Assembly: GCA_947443645.1 (NCBI GenBank)
Contig: CANEXF010000011.1
Location: forward strand, 62,001-126,000
DNA: 64,000 nt
Origin: Comamonadaceae bacterium
GTDB taxonomy: Bacteria; Pseudomonadota; Gammaproteobacteria; Burkholderiales; Burkholderiaceae_C
Direction: 5' to 3'
The position numbers were made by a program, and so were the translations under genes. Below, in pieces: positions 11,768-19,229 of the stretch. The notes beneath the pieces are model-generated. The model had not been told where the DNA came from. It saw nothing but the letters and a program-made list of their open reading frames with translations, and ran no database searches. Position 1 is the stretch's first letter. Every line of letters starts with the position of its first letter.

Positions 11768-12475
11768 CTAGGCGCTCAGAAAACGGTACAAGTTCCGCAA
11801 CATGCCGGCAGTTGCGCCCCAGATATAGCGCTCGGTTGAATCGCGGCCCTCGGACGCGACAGCGCTGTCGATGTAGGGCATGGACAACCACTGACGCGTG
11901 ACACCGTCGAATTCCAGCGCGTGGCGCCTGTGGTTGGCCGGGTTCATCAAAAATGCCAGCGGCACTTCAAAGATGTCGGCAACTTCGCCCGGGTTGGCCT
12001 GCAGCGCAAAGCCCGGGCTAACCAGCGCAACGACCGGCGTGATGATGTAGGCCGTGCCTGTGACGTAGGTCGGCAAGGAGCCCAACACCTCCACATACTG
12101 TCGTTCCAGACCGATCTCTTCTGTGGCTTCGCGCAATGCCGTGTCCACCGCATCCAGATCAGACGCATCGGTTCGTCCGCCCGGAAAGGCCACCTGACCC
12201 GAGTGCGTCGACAGGTTGCTGGCGCGCTGGGTCAGCAGCAAGGTCAGCTCGTCGCGCATGACCAGCGGCACCAGCACCGCTGCCAGCGCAGGTTCACGGT
12301 TCGAGAATTTCTTTTCGACGCTGTGCTCGGGTGTCCACACGGGCGGATGCATGAAGCGGCCGCGCAGTGACGCCGGCGTCAGCCGATCCGGCGCGACGCC
12401 CGCAAGGTGGTTGTCCACCCCCTGAACGGGAATACTGCGGGGATCAAACGGCGGCAAAGGCTTGGTGAAATTCAT
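11768..12475 (-). CDS. Nudix hydrolase, CoA pyrophosphatase-like
   Basis: A predicted CoA/acyl-CoA pyrophosphatase (YeaB/NudL type) of 235 residues. The Nudix box reads GGRTDASDLDAVDTALREAT, then EEIGL, with REATEE intact and Asp where the first Glu is usual. A preceding LLTQRASNLSTHSGQVAFPG is characteristic of the CoA-specific UPF0035 signature region. I chose ATG 12475 (MNFTKPLPPFD); the frame is open upstream but that part crosses the rplS terminator. It lies downstream of rplS and is separated from it by that terminator. Confidence 0.88.
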   Translation of the reverse strand: MNFTKPLPPFDPRSIPVQGVDNHLAGVAPDRLTPASLRGRFMHPPVWTPEHSVEKKFSNREPALAAVLVPLVMRDELTLLLTQRASNLSTHSGQVAFPGGRTDASDLDAVDTALREATEEIGLERQYVEVLGSLPTYVTGTAYIITPVVALVSPGFALQANPGEVADIFEVPLAFLMNPANHRRHALEFDGVTRQWLSMPYIDSAVASEGRDSTERYIWGATAGMLRNLYRFLSA

Positions 12476-12510
12476 GGTCAATGAGCTGCAATGGTAAAAC
12501 CGGACGGGCA

Positions 12511-12540
12511 TAAAAAAGCCGCTCATAAGAGCGGCTTTTA
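12511..12540 (-). terminator. Rho-independent terminator of the rpsP-rimM-trmD-rplS operon
   Basis: GCCGCTC (12518-12524), a 4-nt loop ATAA and GAGCGGC (12529-12535) form a perfect stem. It is flanked by A's on one side and T's on the other, so on the minus strand it ends in TTTTTTA. It lies 27 bp past the rplS stop. Confidence 0.93.
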
Positions 12541-12566
12541 AAGGGCTAACAGGCCTGGCGCAGCAA

Positions 12567-12932
12567 TTAAGCGGCCTTGGCGCCGAGTTTTTCCTTGATA
12601 CGTGCAGACTTGCCGCTGCGGCTACGCAGGTAGTACAGCTTGGCACGACGCACATCACCGCGGCGCTTGACTTCAATCTTGGCGATCAACGGGCTGTAGA
12701 CCTGGAAGGTACGCTCAACGCCCTCGCCATTGGAGATCTTGCGCACGATGAAGCTGGAGTTCAGGCCGCGATTGCGCTTGGCAATCACAACGCCTTCAAA
12801 CGCCTGCATACGCTTGCGGGTGCCTTCAACCACATTCACGCTGACAATGACGGTGTCGCCAGGTGCGTAAACGGGAATGGTCTTGTTCAGGCGAGCAATT
12901 TCTTCTTGCTCAAGGGTTTCGATCAAATTCAT
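12567..12932 (-). CDS. rplS: 50S ribosomal protein L19
   Basis: A protein of the 30S-50S interface. Its 121 residues match family length and pattern: [66 protein letters not shown] and [17 protein letters not shown]. It is the last gene of the rpsP-rimM-trmD-rplS operon, with a ~145-bp gap after trmD that may hold an internal promoter and structured leader. A strong terminator follows. Confidence 0.98.
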   Translation of the reverse strand: MNLIETLEQEEIARLNKTIPVYAPGDTVIVSVNVVEGTRKRMQAFEGVVIAKRNRGLNSSFIVRKISNGEGVERTFQVYSPLIAKIEVKRRGDVRRAKLYYLRSRSGKSARIKEKLGAKAA

Positions 12933-13028
12933 AAAAAATCCATCTTGCTTGTTTCTCGTTCATACACGCGCTGCGCTAAAGACCGCAAATCCAGGGATTC
13001 AAATTGAGGCAATCTGCCTGTGAATCGC

Positions 13029-13072
13029 GTGGTTGCAGTGGCCGCCAGAGGACCGAGGAACCACAGATTATA
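13029..13072 (-). promoter_or_regulatory. Candidate internal promoter and leader hairpin before rplS
   Basis: On the minus strand a perfect TATAAT (13067-13072) lies just after the trmD stop. It is followed by GTGGTT (13059-13064) pairing with AACCAC (13029-13034) around a GC-rich loop. Together with ~95 nt of further leader this could drive and regulate rplS separately. No good -35 element is seen at the right spacing. Confidence 0.35.
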
Positions 13073-13077
13073 GCAAT

Positions 13078-13857
13078 TTAGTCGCGCGGTTCCGACTTTG
13101 CGGCCAAGTTGGCCAGAAAGGCCTCATCATTCGCATTCAAATGACCGGCCTGCCGCGCTTTCCTCACCAGCTCGGGACGCTGCTGCCAGGTCAGCGCCAG
13201 ACGCTGATCGCGCCGCCAGCGCTCAATGTGGGCATGGTTTCCCGAGAGCAGTATGGGCGGAACCGGCTTGCCGCGCCAAGCTTCTGGGCGGGTGTAGTGC
13301 GGGCAATCCAGCAGGCCATCGAGTGCTGGATTAAAACTGTCAAACTGATGGCTGCCTTCGTCGTTCAAGACCCCAGGCTGCAGCCGCGCCACGGCGTCCA
13401 GCAGGGCCATGGCAGCAATCTCGCCGCCAGACAGCACGAAATCACCAAGACTGATCTGGTAATCGACATAGGTATCGATAAATCGCTGGTCCAGTCCTTC
13501 GTAGCGCCCGCAGATCAGCACAGCGCCATCGCTGTCAGACCAGCGCTCTACGCCAGCATGGTCAAGGGCCTTGCCAACTGGAGAAAAAAGAATGGTGGGC
13601 GCGTCAGGCGCGCCGCAGGCACTGCGATTTGACGCTATGCCCTCAAGGCACAGCGTCAAGGGCTCGGCCAGCATGACCATGCCGGGACCCCCGCCAAATG
13701 GCCTGTCGTCAACGCGTCTGTAATTGCCGTCGGCGAAGTCGCGCGGGTTCCAGAGCTTGACTTCAACCAGACCCGATTCATAGGCGCGACGGGTCACACC
13801 GCTGGTCAGGAACGGTGCAAAGAGTTCAGGAAAAAGAGTGATGACATCAAAACGCAT
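13078..13857 (-). CDS. trmD: tRNA (guanine-N1-)-methyltransferase
   Basis: Methylates G37 of tRNAs with SAM, which prevents +1 frameshifting. The 259-residue SPOUT-family protein begins MRFDVITLFPELF. It has DDRPFGGGPGMVM, ICGRYEGLDQRF and the trefoil-knot SAM site YQISLGDFVLSGGE, then a C-terminal domain with PHYTRPEAWRG and LLSGNHAHIERWRR. It lies between rimM and rplS in the usual operon. Confidence 0.98.
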   Translation of the reverse strand: MRFDVITLFPELFAPFLTSGVTRRAYESGLVEVKLWNPRDFADGNYRRVDDRPFGGGPGMVMLAEPLTLCLEGIASNRSACGAPDAPTILFSPVGKALDHAGVERWSDSDGAVLICGRYEGLDQRFIDTYVDYQISLGDFVLSGGEIAAMALLDAVARLQPGVLNDEGSHQFDSFNPALDGLLDCPHYTRPEAWRGKPVPPILLSGNHAHIERWRRDQRLALTWQQRPELVRKARQAGHLNANDEAFLANLAAKSEPRD

Positions 13858-13918
13858 ACGTCAACATTTTGTGCATGATTGGCTTGGGAACGAAGCAGTC
13901 CTGAGCCTGGCCAAAGCC

Positions 13919-14509
13919 TCAGTAATCAGGCTGCCAGTCAACCGTGATGCGCTTGCCAGGAATGTCGACGGCATCCACATAGACCGCAACAAAGGGGATC
14001 ATGCGCTCCAGGGTGGCGCTTGTGCCGTCTTCCTGGATGGCCGTGTACTCGACGCAAAGCACTGAATGCGGCCCGGTCGCCATCAGATCGCGCACCTGCC
14101 CCAAGGCCACGCCCTCGCGATTGACCACGTTCAGGCCTATCAGGTCTACCCAGTAATACTCGTCCGTGCTGGCAGCGGGAAAGCTGCTGCGGGATAGGAA
14201 AATTCGGCAACCGCGCAACTCTTCAGCGGCGGTGCGGTCATCCAGACCGATGATTTTTGCAACCACCGAATCGGAGTGGACTTTGGATTCTTCCACCGCG
14301 AGTGACACGGTACCCGTGAAGGCTTTGAAGCCTGGACGGAACTTGGCATCAGGTGCCTGCAAAAACCAGGTCTTGGACGAAAAAAGTGCGTCTGGTGCAG
14401 TGCTATGGGGCAGGATTTTCAGCCAGCCCTTCACGCCCCAGGCATCCAGAATACGACCGACTTCGATGGCGTCGTCCGGCAAAGCGGACGGCTTTAAGCC
14501 GAGCGACAT
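13919..14509 (-). CDS. rimM: Ribosome maturation factor RimM
   Basis: Assists maturation of the 30S head. The 196-residue protein has the N-terminal VGRILDAWGVKGWLKILPHS and the PRC-barrel region EYYWVDLIGLNVVNREGVAL, ending GKRITVDWQPDY. It is 14 bp downstream of rpsP and 61 bp upstream of trmD. It carries a small insertion-rich middle (residues ~50-75) compared with shorter family members. Confidence 0.95.
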   Translation of the reverse strand: MSLGLKPSALPDDAIEVGRILDAWGVKGWLKILPHSTAPDALFSSKTWFLQAPDAKFRPGFKAFTGTVSLAVEESKVHSDSVVAKIIGLDDRTAAEELRGCRIFLSRSSFPAASTDEYYWVDLIGLNVVNREGVALGQVRDLMATGPHSVLCVEYTAIQEDGTSATLERMIPFVAVYVDAVDIPGKRITVDWQPDY

Positions 14510-14523
14510 CTGGATATCTAAGC

Positions 14524-14784
14524 TCAGGCTACTTTGGCAGCAGCGGCAGCGCCCTGCTTGATCAGGCGCTCAACGGTTGGAGACGCCTGTGCGCCAACAC
14601 CGATCCAGTGGGTCAAACGGTCTTGCGCAATGCGCAGGCCTTCTTCAGCGCCTTTGGCGATCGGGTTGTAAAAACCGATGCGCTCGATGAAGCGACCATC
14701 GCGGCGAACGCGCTTGTCAGCAACAACAATATTGAAAAATGGGCGATGCTTAGAACCGCCGCGTGCAAGTCGGATGACGACCAT
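14524..14784 (-). CDS. rpsP: 30S ribosomal protein S16
   Basis: A small-subunit protein of 86 residues: [40 protein letters not shown] and a C-terminal Ala/Lys tail. It is the first gene of the rpsP-rimM-trmD-rplS operon. A leader of about 100 nt separates it from a TATAAT. Confidence 0.98.
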   Translation of the reverse strand: MVVIRLARGGSKHRPFFNIVVADKRVRRDGRFIERIGFYNPIAKGAEEGLRIAQDRLTHWIGVGAQASPTVERLIKQGAAAAAKVA

Positions 14785-14892
14785 GATTTATCCTTGGGTG
14801 GTGGGATGAAAGAAATTCACATCCCAATATCTTCGCAGCGCTTGAGACACACGACATGGCCACCCGGCCAGCGAAATGCTGCAAAGCCTGCG

Positions 14893-14898
14893 ATTATA
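14893..14898 (-). promoter_or_regulatory. Candidate -10 element of the rpsP operon
   Basis: A perfect TATAAT on the minus strand lies about 110 bp upstream of the rpsP start, in the intergenic region shared with the divergent acetyltransferase gene. The expected -35 position shows only a poor match. Confidence 0.45.
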
Positions 14899-14947
14899 GC
14901 CTGCTTGAACAAGCCATTCCCGGCCTCCATTCGAATACTCACTTCCC

Positions 14948-15484
14948 ATGCCCCTGATACGCTCCAGCCGCGACGAAGACATTCCCGCAATCACGGCCAT
15001 TTATGCGCACCATGTGCTGCACAGTACCGGCACTTTCGAGACCGTGCCACCCAGCACCAGCGACATGGCCGCGCGACGGGCCGATGTGCTGTCGAGAAGC
15101 TTGCCCTTCCTGGTGGCCGAGCGTGAAGGCCGCATAGTCGGCTTTGCCTATGGCAACTGGTTCAAGCCCAGGCTGGCGTATCGGTACTCGGTCGAGGACT
15201 CGGTTTATGTCGCGCCCGAGCTGCAACGCAAGGGTCTGGGACGCGCACTGCTGGCAGAACTTCTGCTGCGATGCGAAGCCGCAGGCAGCCGCAAGATGAT
15301 GGCCATTATTGGCGACTCGGCCAATGCCGGATCAGTCGGTGTACATCTGGCACTCGGCTTCGAGGAGGTCGGCAAGATTCAGTCCTGCGGCTGGAAATTC
15401 GGTGCCTGGCGCGATATTGTGATCATGCAAAAAACACTGGGCGCCGGGGACAGCTGCGATCCAACAGGCGACGCGGCGCCATAA
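14948..15484 (+). CDS. GNAT N-acetyltransferase, phosphinothricin-acetyltransferase-like
   Basis: An acetyl-CoA-dependent N-acetyltransferase of 178 residues. The N-terminal IRSSRDEDIPAITAIYAHHV and the STGTFETVPPS segment are typical of the Pat/MnaT (YncA) branch, which acetylates phosphinothricin or methionine sulfone/sulfoximine. Acetyl-CoA motif A is QRKGLGRALLAELL, followed by GDSANAGSVGVHLALGF. The true substrate is not known. The last ~10 residues (GDSCDPTGDAAP) look like a non-conserved extension. It lies 7 bp upstream of the TM2 gene. Confidence 0.87.
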   Translation: MPLIRSSRDEDIPAITAIYAHHVLHSTGTFETVPPSTSDMAARRADVLSRSLPFLVAEREGRIVGFAYGNWFKPRLAYRYSVEDSVYVAPELQRKGLGRALLAELLLRCEAAGSRKMMAIIGDSANAGSVGVHLALGFEEVGKIQSCGWKFGAWRDIVIMQKTLGAGDSCDPTGDAAP

Positions 15485-15491
15485 TCTGCGC

Positions 15492-15950
15492 ATGCAATCA
15501 ACCTCCACCAAAAACAAAACCCTTGCAGCCTGGCTGGCCTTCATTTTCGGCCAACTCGGCCTGCACCGCTTCTATCTGTTTGGCGCCAGGGATGTCTGGG
15601 CCTGGCTGCACCCGGCTGTTGCATCGCTTGGCTGGTGGGGCGTATACCGGGTTCAGGTCTACGGCCAGGACGACCAGCTGGCCTGGATGTTGATCCCGCT
15701 ACTTGGCTTTACCCTGGCCGGCACATCATTGACCGCGATCTACTACGGCTTGATGAGCAGCGAAAACTGGAATGCAAAGCACAACCCGGCCACACCTGAT
15801 TCAGTGGCGGGCAGTACCAATTGGCTGACCATGGGTGCCATTGTTTTCTCCCTGCTGTTTGGCGCCATCACGCTGATGTCCAGCATCGCTTTCAGCTTTC
15901 AGCGCTACTTCGAATATCAGGTTGAAGAGGCCAGGAAAATTAGCCAATAG
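15492..15950 (+). CDS. TM2 domain-containing membrane protein
   Basis: A 152-residue inner-membrane protein. The N-terminus has the TM2 signature FGQLGLHRFYLFGARD after a hydrophobic LAAWLAFIF. Further hydrophobic segments are LIPLLGFTLAGTSLTAIYYG and GAIVFSLLFGAITLMSSIAF. The role of TM2 proteins in bacteria is unclear. The stop is at once followed by a tandem cluster of repeat family 1. Confidence 0.8.
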   Translation: MQSTSTKNKTLAAWLAFIFGQLGLHRFYLFGARDVWAWLHPAVASLGWWGVYRVQVYGQDDQLAWMLIPLLGFTLAGTSLTAIYYGLMSSENWNAKHNPATPDSVAGSTNWLTMGAIVFSLLFGAITLMSSIAFSFQRYFEYQVEEARKISQ

Positions 15951-15954
15951 AGAT

Positions 15955-16292
15955 GGCCCCCACGTTCGTTCACTTCGTGTAACTCACTGCCCCCCGAGGG
16001 GGCGAATTTCCCTTGGGGCGGCCCGGCGGGAAATTGACAGCCCCCACGTTCGTTCACTTTGAGTAACTCTCTGCCCCCCCGAGGGGGCGAATTTCCCTTG
16101 GGGCGGCCCGGCGGGAAATTGACGGCCTCCACGTTCGCACGCTGCACGTAGCTCTCTGCCCCCCGAGGGGGCTGAACTTGCTCGGGGCGGCCCTTCGCGG
16201 CGTTCGCTGGCCCCGACGTTCGTTCACTTCGTGTAACTCTCTGCCCCCTGAGGGTGCGAATTTCCCTTGGGGGGCCCGGCAGAAAATTGATG
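15955..16292 (+). repeat. Cluster of four tandem family 1 repeats
   Basis: Four consecutive ~84-bp copies start near 15955, 16040, 16125 and 16209. Each has GGCCCCCACGTTCGTTCACTT-like sequence, then the core CTGCCCCCCGAGGGGGC, then CTTGGGGCGGCCCGGCGG. They differ by substitutions (copy 3 has the GCTCGGGGCGGCCCTTC variant). A truncated fifth copy begins at 16291. They fill most of the 438 bases between the convergent TM2 and pit genes, which hold no ORF I can support. Confidence 0.9.
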
Positions 16293-16315
16293 GCCCCACG
16301 CTTGATCGCTTCGCA

Positions 16316-16342
16316 TTTCCGTTCGTCCTGAGCTTGCCGAAC
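16316..16342 (+). repeat. Half of a TTCGTCCTGAGCTTG-type dispersed element
   Basis: TTCCGTTCGTCCTGAGCTTG-like sequence next to a truncated family 1 copy. I recall CCTTCGACAAGCTCAGG-type palindromic elements as common in proteobacterial genomes; only one arm is seen here, and no second copy occurs in the window. Confidence 0.4.
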
Positions 16343-16388
16343 AATGCACCACTTGGGGACCGCTGCGCCTGCGGCCAGGTCAAAACGA

Positions 16389-17399
16389 TCAGAAAATCTG
16401 CAGGCTGACCCAGTAACCTACTGCAGCCACAAAAGCGGCTGCCGGAATCGTCAACACCCAGGCCCAGACAATATTGCCGGCCACGCCCCAGCGCACGGCT
16501 GAAGCGCGCTGCGTGGAGCCCACGCCGACAATGGCGCCAGTGATGGTGTGGGTGGTGGACACCGGAATACCCAGCCAGGTGGCCAGAAAAAGTGTCAGCG
16601 CGCCGCCGGTTTCCGCGCAAAAACCGCCTACCGGCTTGAGCTTGGTAATCTTTTGGCCCATGGTCTTGACGATTCTCCAACCGCCAAACATGGTGCCCGC
16701 AGCAATCGCCATGTAGCAGCACACAATGGTCCAGGTCGGTGGCGCGGCGTCGCTCGCAGAGGCATAGCCGGTGGCGATCAGCAGCATCCAGATGATGCCT
16801 ATGGTTTTTTGCGCATCATTGCCGCCATGGCCCAGGCTGTAGGCACCGGCAGAGACCAGTTGCAGGCGTCGAAACCAGCGGTCAACCTTGGACGGCGTGG
16901 CACGCCGGCAAACCCAGTACACCAGCACCATCATCAGGGAGCCCAGCAAGAAACCCAGCAGGGGCGATATGAAGATGAAGGCCACGGTTTTCAAAATGCC
17001 GGCCGACACCAGCGCATGCGCGCCCGCCTTGGCCATCACGGCGCCCACGATGCCGCCTATCAGCGCATGTGAAGAACTGCTGGGAATGCCGTAATACCAG
17101 GTCACCAGGTTCCAGGTGATCGCGCCCGTCAGCGCGCCGAACACCACATGGGTGTCCACCACACCAGGCTGCACGATGCCCTTGCCGACCGTGGCCGCGA
17201 CGCTGTAGTGAAAAACAGCAATGGCGATCAGATTGAAGAAGGCGGCAAACACGACCGCCTGACCGGGTTTGAGTACACCGGTGGACACGACCGTCGCTAT
17301 CGAATTGGCCGCATCGTGAAAGCCATTCATGAAGTCGAAGGCGATGGCCAGGATAACCAGAAGTACGACGACCCAGAGGGCGGTTTGTGCAGCTTGCAT
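16389..17399 (-). CDS. pit: PiT-family inorganic phosphate permease
   Basis: A low-affinity phosphate (metal-phosphate/H+) symporter in the inner membrane. The 336-residue protein has about ten hydrophobic segments and the two PiT signatures: FMNGFHDAANSIATVVSTG near residue 25, and GHGGNDAQKTIG with PVSTTHTITGAIVGVGS in the second half. Its start lies 16 bp after the stop of the DUF47 gene, forming an operon headed by a Pho box. Confidence 0.93.
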   Translation of the reverse strand: MQAAQTALWVVVLLVILAIAFDFMNGFHDAANSIATVVSTGVLKPGQAVVFAAFFNLIAIAVFHYSVAATVGKGIVQPGVVDTHVVFGALTGAITWNLVTWYYGIPSSSSHALIGGIVGAVMAKAGAHALVSAGILKTVAFIFISPLLGFLLGSLMMVLVYWVCRRATPSKVDRWFRRLQLVSAGAYSLGHGGNDAQKTIGIIWMLLIATGYASASDAAPPTWTIVCCYMAIAAGTMFGGWRIVKTMGQKITKLKPVGGFCAETGGALTLFLATWLGIPVSTTHTITGAIVGVGSTQRASAVRWGVAGNIVWAWVLTIPAAAFVAAVGYWVSLQIF

Positions 17400-17415
17400 G
17401 ACTACGGGGCCGGGA

Positions 17416-18063
17416 TCAGGAATTCTCGAGGACGATGCCCTCGATCAGATTGGCCACGTCTTCGCACTTGTCGGTGATGGTTTCCAGCAACTCGTAAACC
17501 GCTTTGAGCTTGATGAGTTCACGAACATCAGGTTCTTCGCGAAACAGCCGGCTCATTGCCGAGCGCATCACGCGGTCGGCGTCGGACTCGAGCCTGTCGA
17601 TTTCTTCGCAGGTTTTGAGGGCCGCTTCAGCCGTGGCGGCGTCGCTGACTTTCTCGATCAGGGCTACGGCATCTTTCAGGCGTTCGCAGCATTTGACGCT
17701 CAGATCGGTCAAACGCACGATGTCGTCGGTCATGAAGCGCACGTCATACAAGGCCATGGTCTCGGCGGAATCCTGAATCAGGTCGGCAACGTCGTCCATG
17801 GTGTTGATCAGCTGGTGGATCTGCTCGCGATCTATCGGCGTGATGAAGGTCTTGTGCAGGACACGGTTGACCTCATGCGTGACGCGGTCTGCCGCACGTT
17901 CGGCGTTGTCCACCTCACGGTTGAAGGATTCACGTTTTTGCAGATCGCTGTAGTTGGCGACCAGATTTGAGAAGGCGTGTGCGGCCTCGACAATATGGTC
18001 GGCATGCTGGTTGAACATGGCGAAAAAATTACTTTCGCGCGGTAGCAATTTACTAAACAGCAT
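17416..18063 (-). CDS. DUF47 (PhoU-like) phosphate transport accessory protein
   Basis: A 215-residue, mostly helical cytosolic protein of the DUF47/PhoU-like family, regularly paired with pit genes and thought to modulate the transporter. Visible features are the N-terminal LLPRESNFFAMFNQHADHIV, NVEVDNAERAADRVTHEV-like heptads and EIDRLESDADRVMRSAMSRL. It heads the operon with pit. A Pho box lies 30 bp upstream. Confidence 0.9.
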   Translation of the reverse strand: MLFSKLLPRESNFFAMFNQHADHIVEAAHAFSNLVANYSDLQKRESFNREVDNAERAADRVTHEVNRVLHKTFITPIDREQIHQLINTMDDVADLIQDSAETMALYDVRFMTDDIVRLTDLSVKCCERLKDAVALIEKVSDAATAEAALKTCEEIDRLESDADRVMRSAMSRLFREEPDVRELIKLKAVYELLETITDKCEDVANLIEGIVLENS

Positions 18064-18092
18064 TTTTATTCCTTCACGACCGACTTACATAC

Positions 18093-18110
18093 ATGACATT
18101 TTTGTGACAG
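18093..18110 (-). promoter_or_regulatory. Pho box (PhoB-binding site) upstream of the DUF47-pit operon
   Basis: On the minus strand, CTGTCAC (18104-18110), four A's and ATGTCAT (18093-18099) match the consensus of two CTGTCAT-like 7-mers separated by four bases. The site is only 30 bp from the start codon. That leaves little room for a classic activated promoter, so repression by PhoB is possible. Confidence 0.8.
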
Positions 18111-18223
18111 GCGGCAGTTTAACCGCGAAGGCCGCGCGCCGGCGTCATGTCAACAGTCAGCACGGGAACAGAAACGGCAAGAACCCATGCGCTGGGCCAG
18201 CGCACGAAAATCAATTGTGTTGA

Positions 18224-19192
18224 TCAACCCGCCTGGCCAACCAGCAGCAGTACCAGCGTCAGAGTCAGCATGGCCAGAGCGGTAGACATCACCACGCCAG
18301 CGGTGATCAGCTCCTCGGCCACCTTGTAGCGCTGCGAAAACAAAAACACATTGGCGCCAATCGGCAGCGCCGAGGCCACAACCATGACCACCATGGGCAG
18401 ACCGCTCACACCCAGCAGCTTGCACAGGCAAAACACCAGCAAGGGATGCAGAAGATTCTTGACCACAGCCAGCCCCAGCGCCTGTCGCCAGTGCTTGCCC
18501 AGCGGCGTATTGGCCAATGTGACGCCAACCATCACCAGCGCCAGGGGGCCAAAGGCATTGGCGAGCAGTTCGAGCGGCCGGTCAATCACTGCAGGCATCA
18601 CCCAGCCGGTCTGCGCAAACAACAGGCCGACCATGATGGGTAGCGGCACCGGGTGCAACAAGGCATTTTTAAAAGCCATCAAAACAATCAGTGCGGGGTG
18701 ACGCGCCGGTCTGGCATCGGTCTGGGCCGCTTCAGGATTCAGCTTGTGTTCATGCACCACGGCCAGCTCGAGTGCCAGTGTTGCGCTGGTCAGCAGCACA
18801 AGTGAATGCACGGACACCAGCGTGAGCAGCGTGACCAGACCTTGCGGGCCATACATCAGGCCAATCAGGGCAATGCCAATCATCACCGTGTTGGAAAACG
18901 TGCCAGCCAGCGCCAGCACGGCGCCACGTCGGTTAAAGCCCTGCACCAGCAGGATGCCCGTGAACAATATGACGACGGCCAGAAAATACGCAGCCACCGG
19001 CCTGAAGTCCAGCTGTTCGACGTGCACCACGCTCATGGTGCGAAACAGCAGCGCCGGCGTGAGCAGTAAAAAGATCAGGTTCGACAGATCGCTTACGGCT
19101 TCAGCCCTTATCCAGCGGGCACGGCCCGCTATAAAACCTGCAGCAATCAACAACACCACCGGAAGCAAGGAAAAAAGCACGAGAGAATTCAT
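18224..19192 (-). CDS. AEC (auxin efflux carrier) family transporter
   Basis: An inner-membrane transporter of 322 residues with about ten hydrophobic segments. It starts MNSLVLFSLLPVVLLIAAGF and has LSNLIFLLLTPALLFRTMSV, NPAL-like LANAFGPLALVMVG and a C-terminal ALAMLTLTLVLLLVG. Family members export organic acids or malonate; the substrate here is unknown. It starts 37 bp after the TonB-dependent receptor gene and may be co-transcribed with it. Confidence 0.85.
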   Translation of the reverse strand: MNSLVLFSLLPVVLLIAAGFIAGRARWIRAEAVSDLSNLIFLLLTPALLFRTMSVVHVEQLDFRPVAAYFLAVVILFTGILLVQGFNRRGAVLALAGTFSNTVMIGIALIGLMYGPQGLVTLLTLVSVHSLVLLTSATLALELAVVHEHKLNPEAAQTDARPARHPALIVLMAFKNALLHPVPLPIMVGLLFAQTGWVMPAVIDRPLELLANAFGPLALVMVGVTLANTPLGKHWRQALGLAVVKNLLHPLLVFCLCKLLGVSGLPMVVMVVASALPIGANVFLFSQRYKVAEELITAGVVMSTALAMLTLTLVLLLVGQAG

Positions 19193-19229
19193 CGCGCGAT
19201 CTTAGCGCCTGCATTCACAGCGCCAGCGC

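Noticed and set aside
15955..16292. Tandem repeats considered as a CRISPR array
   Set aside because: The copies are ~84 bp, contiguous, diverged along their whole length and without unique spacers; the same unit recurs dispersed inside genes. No cas genes are present.
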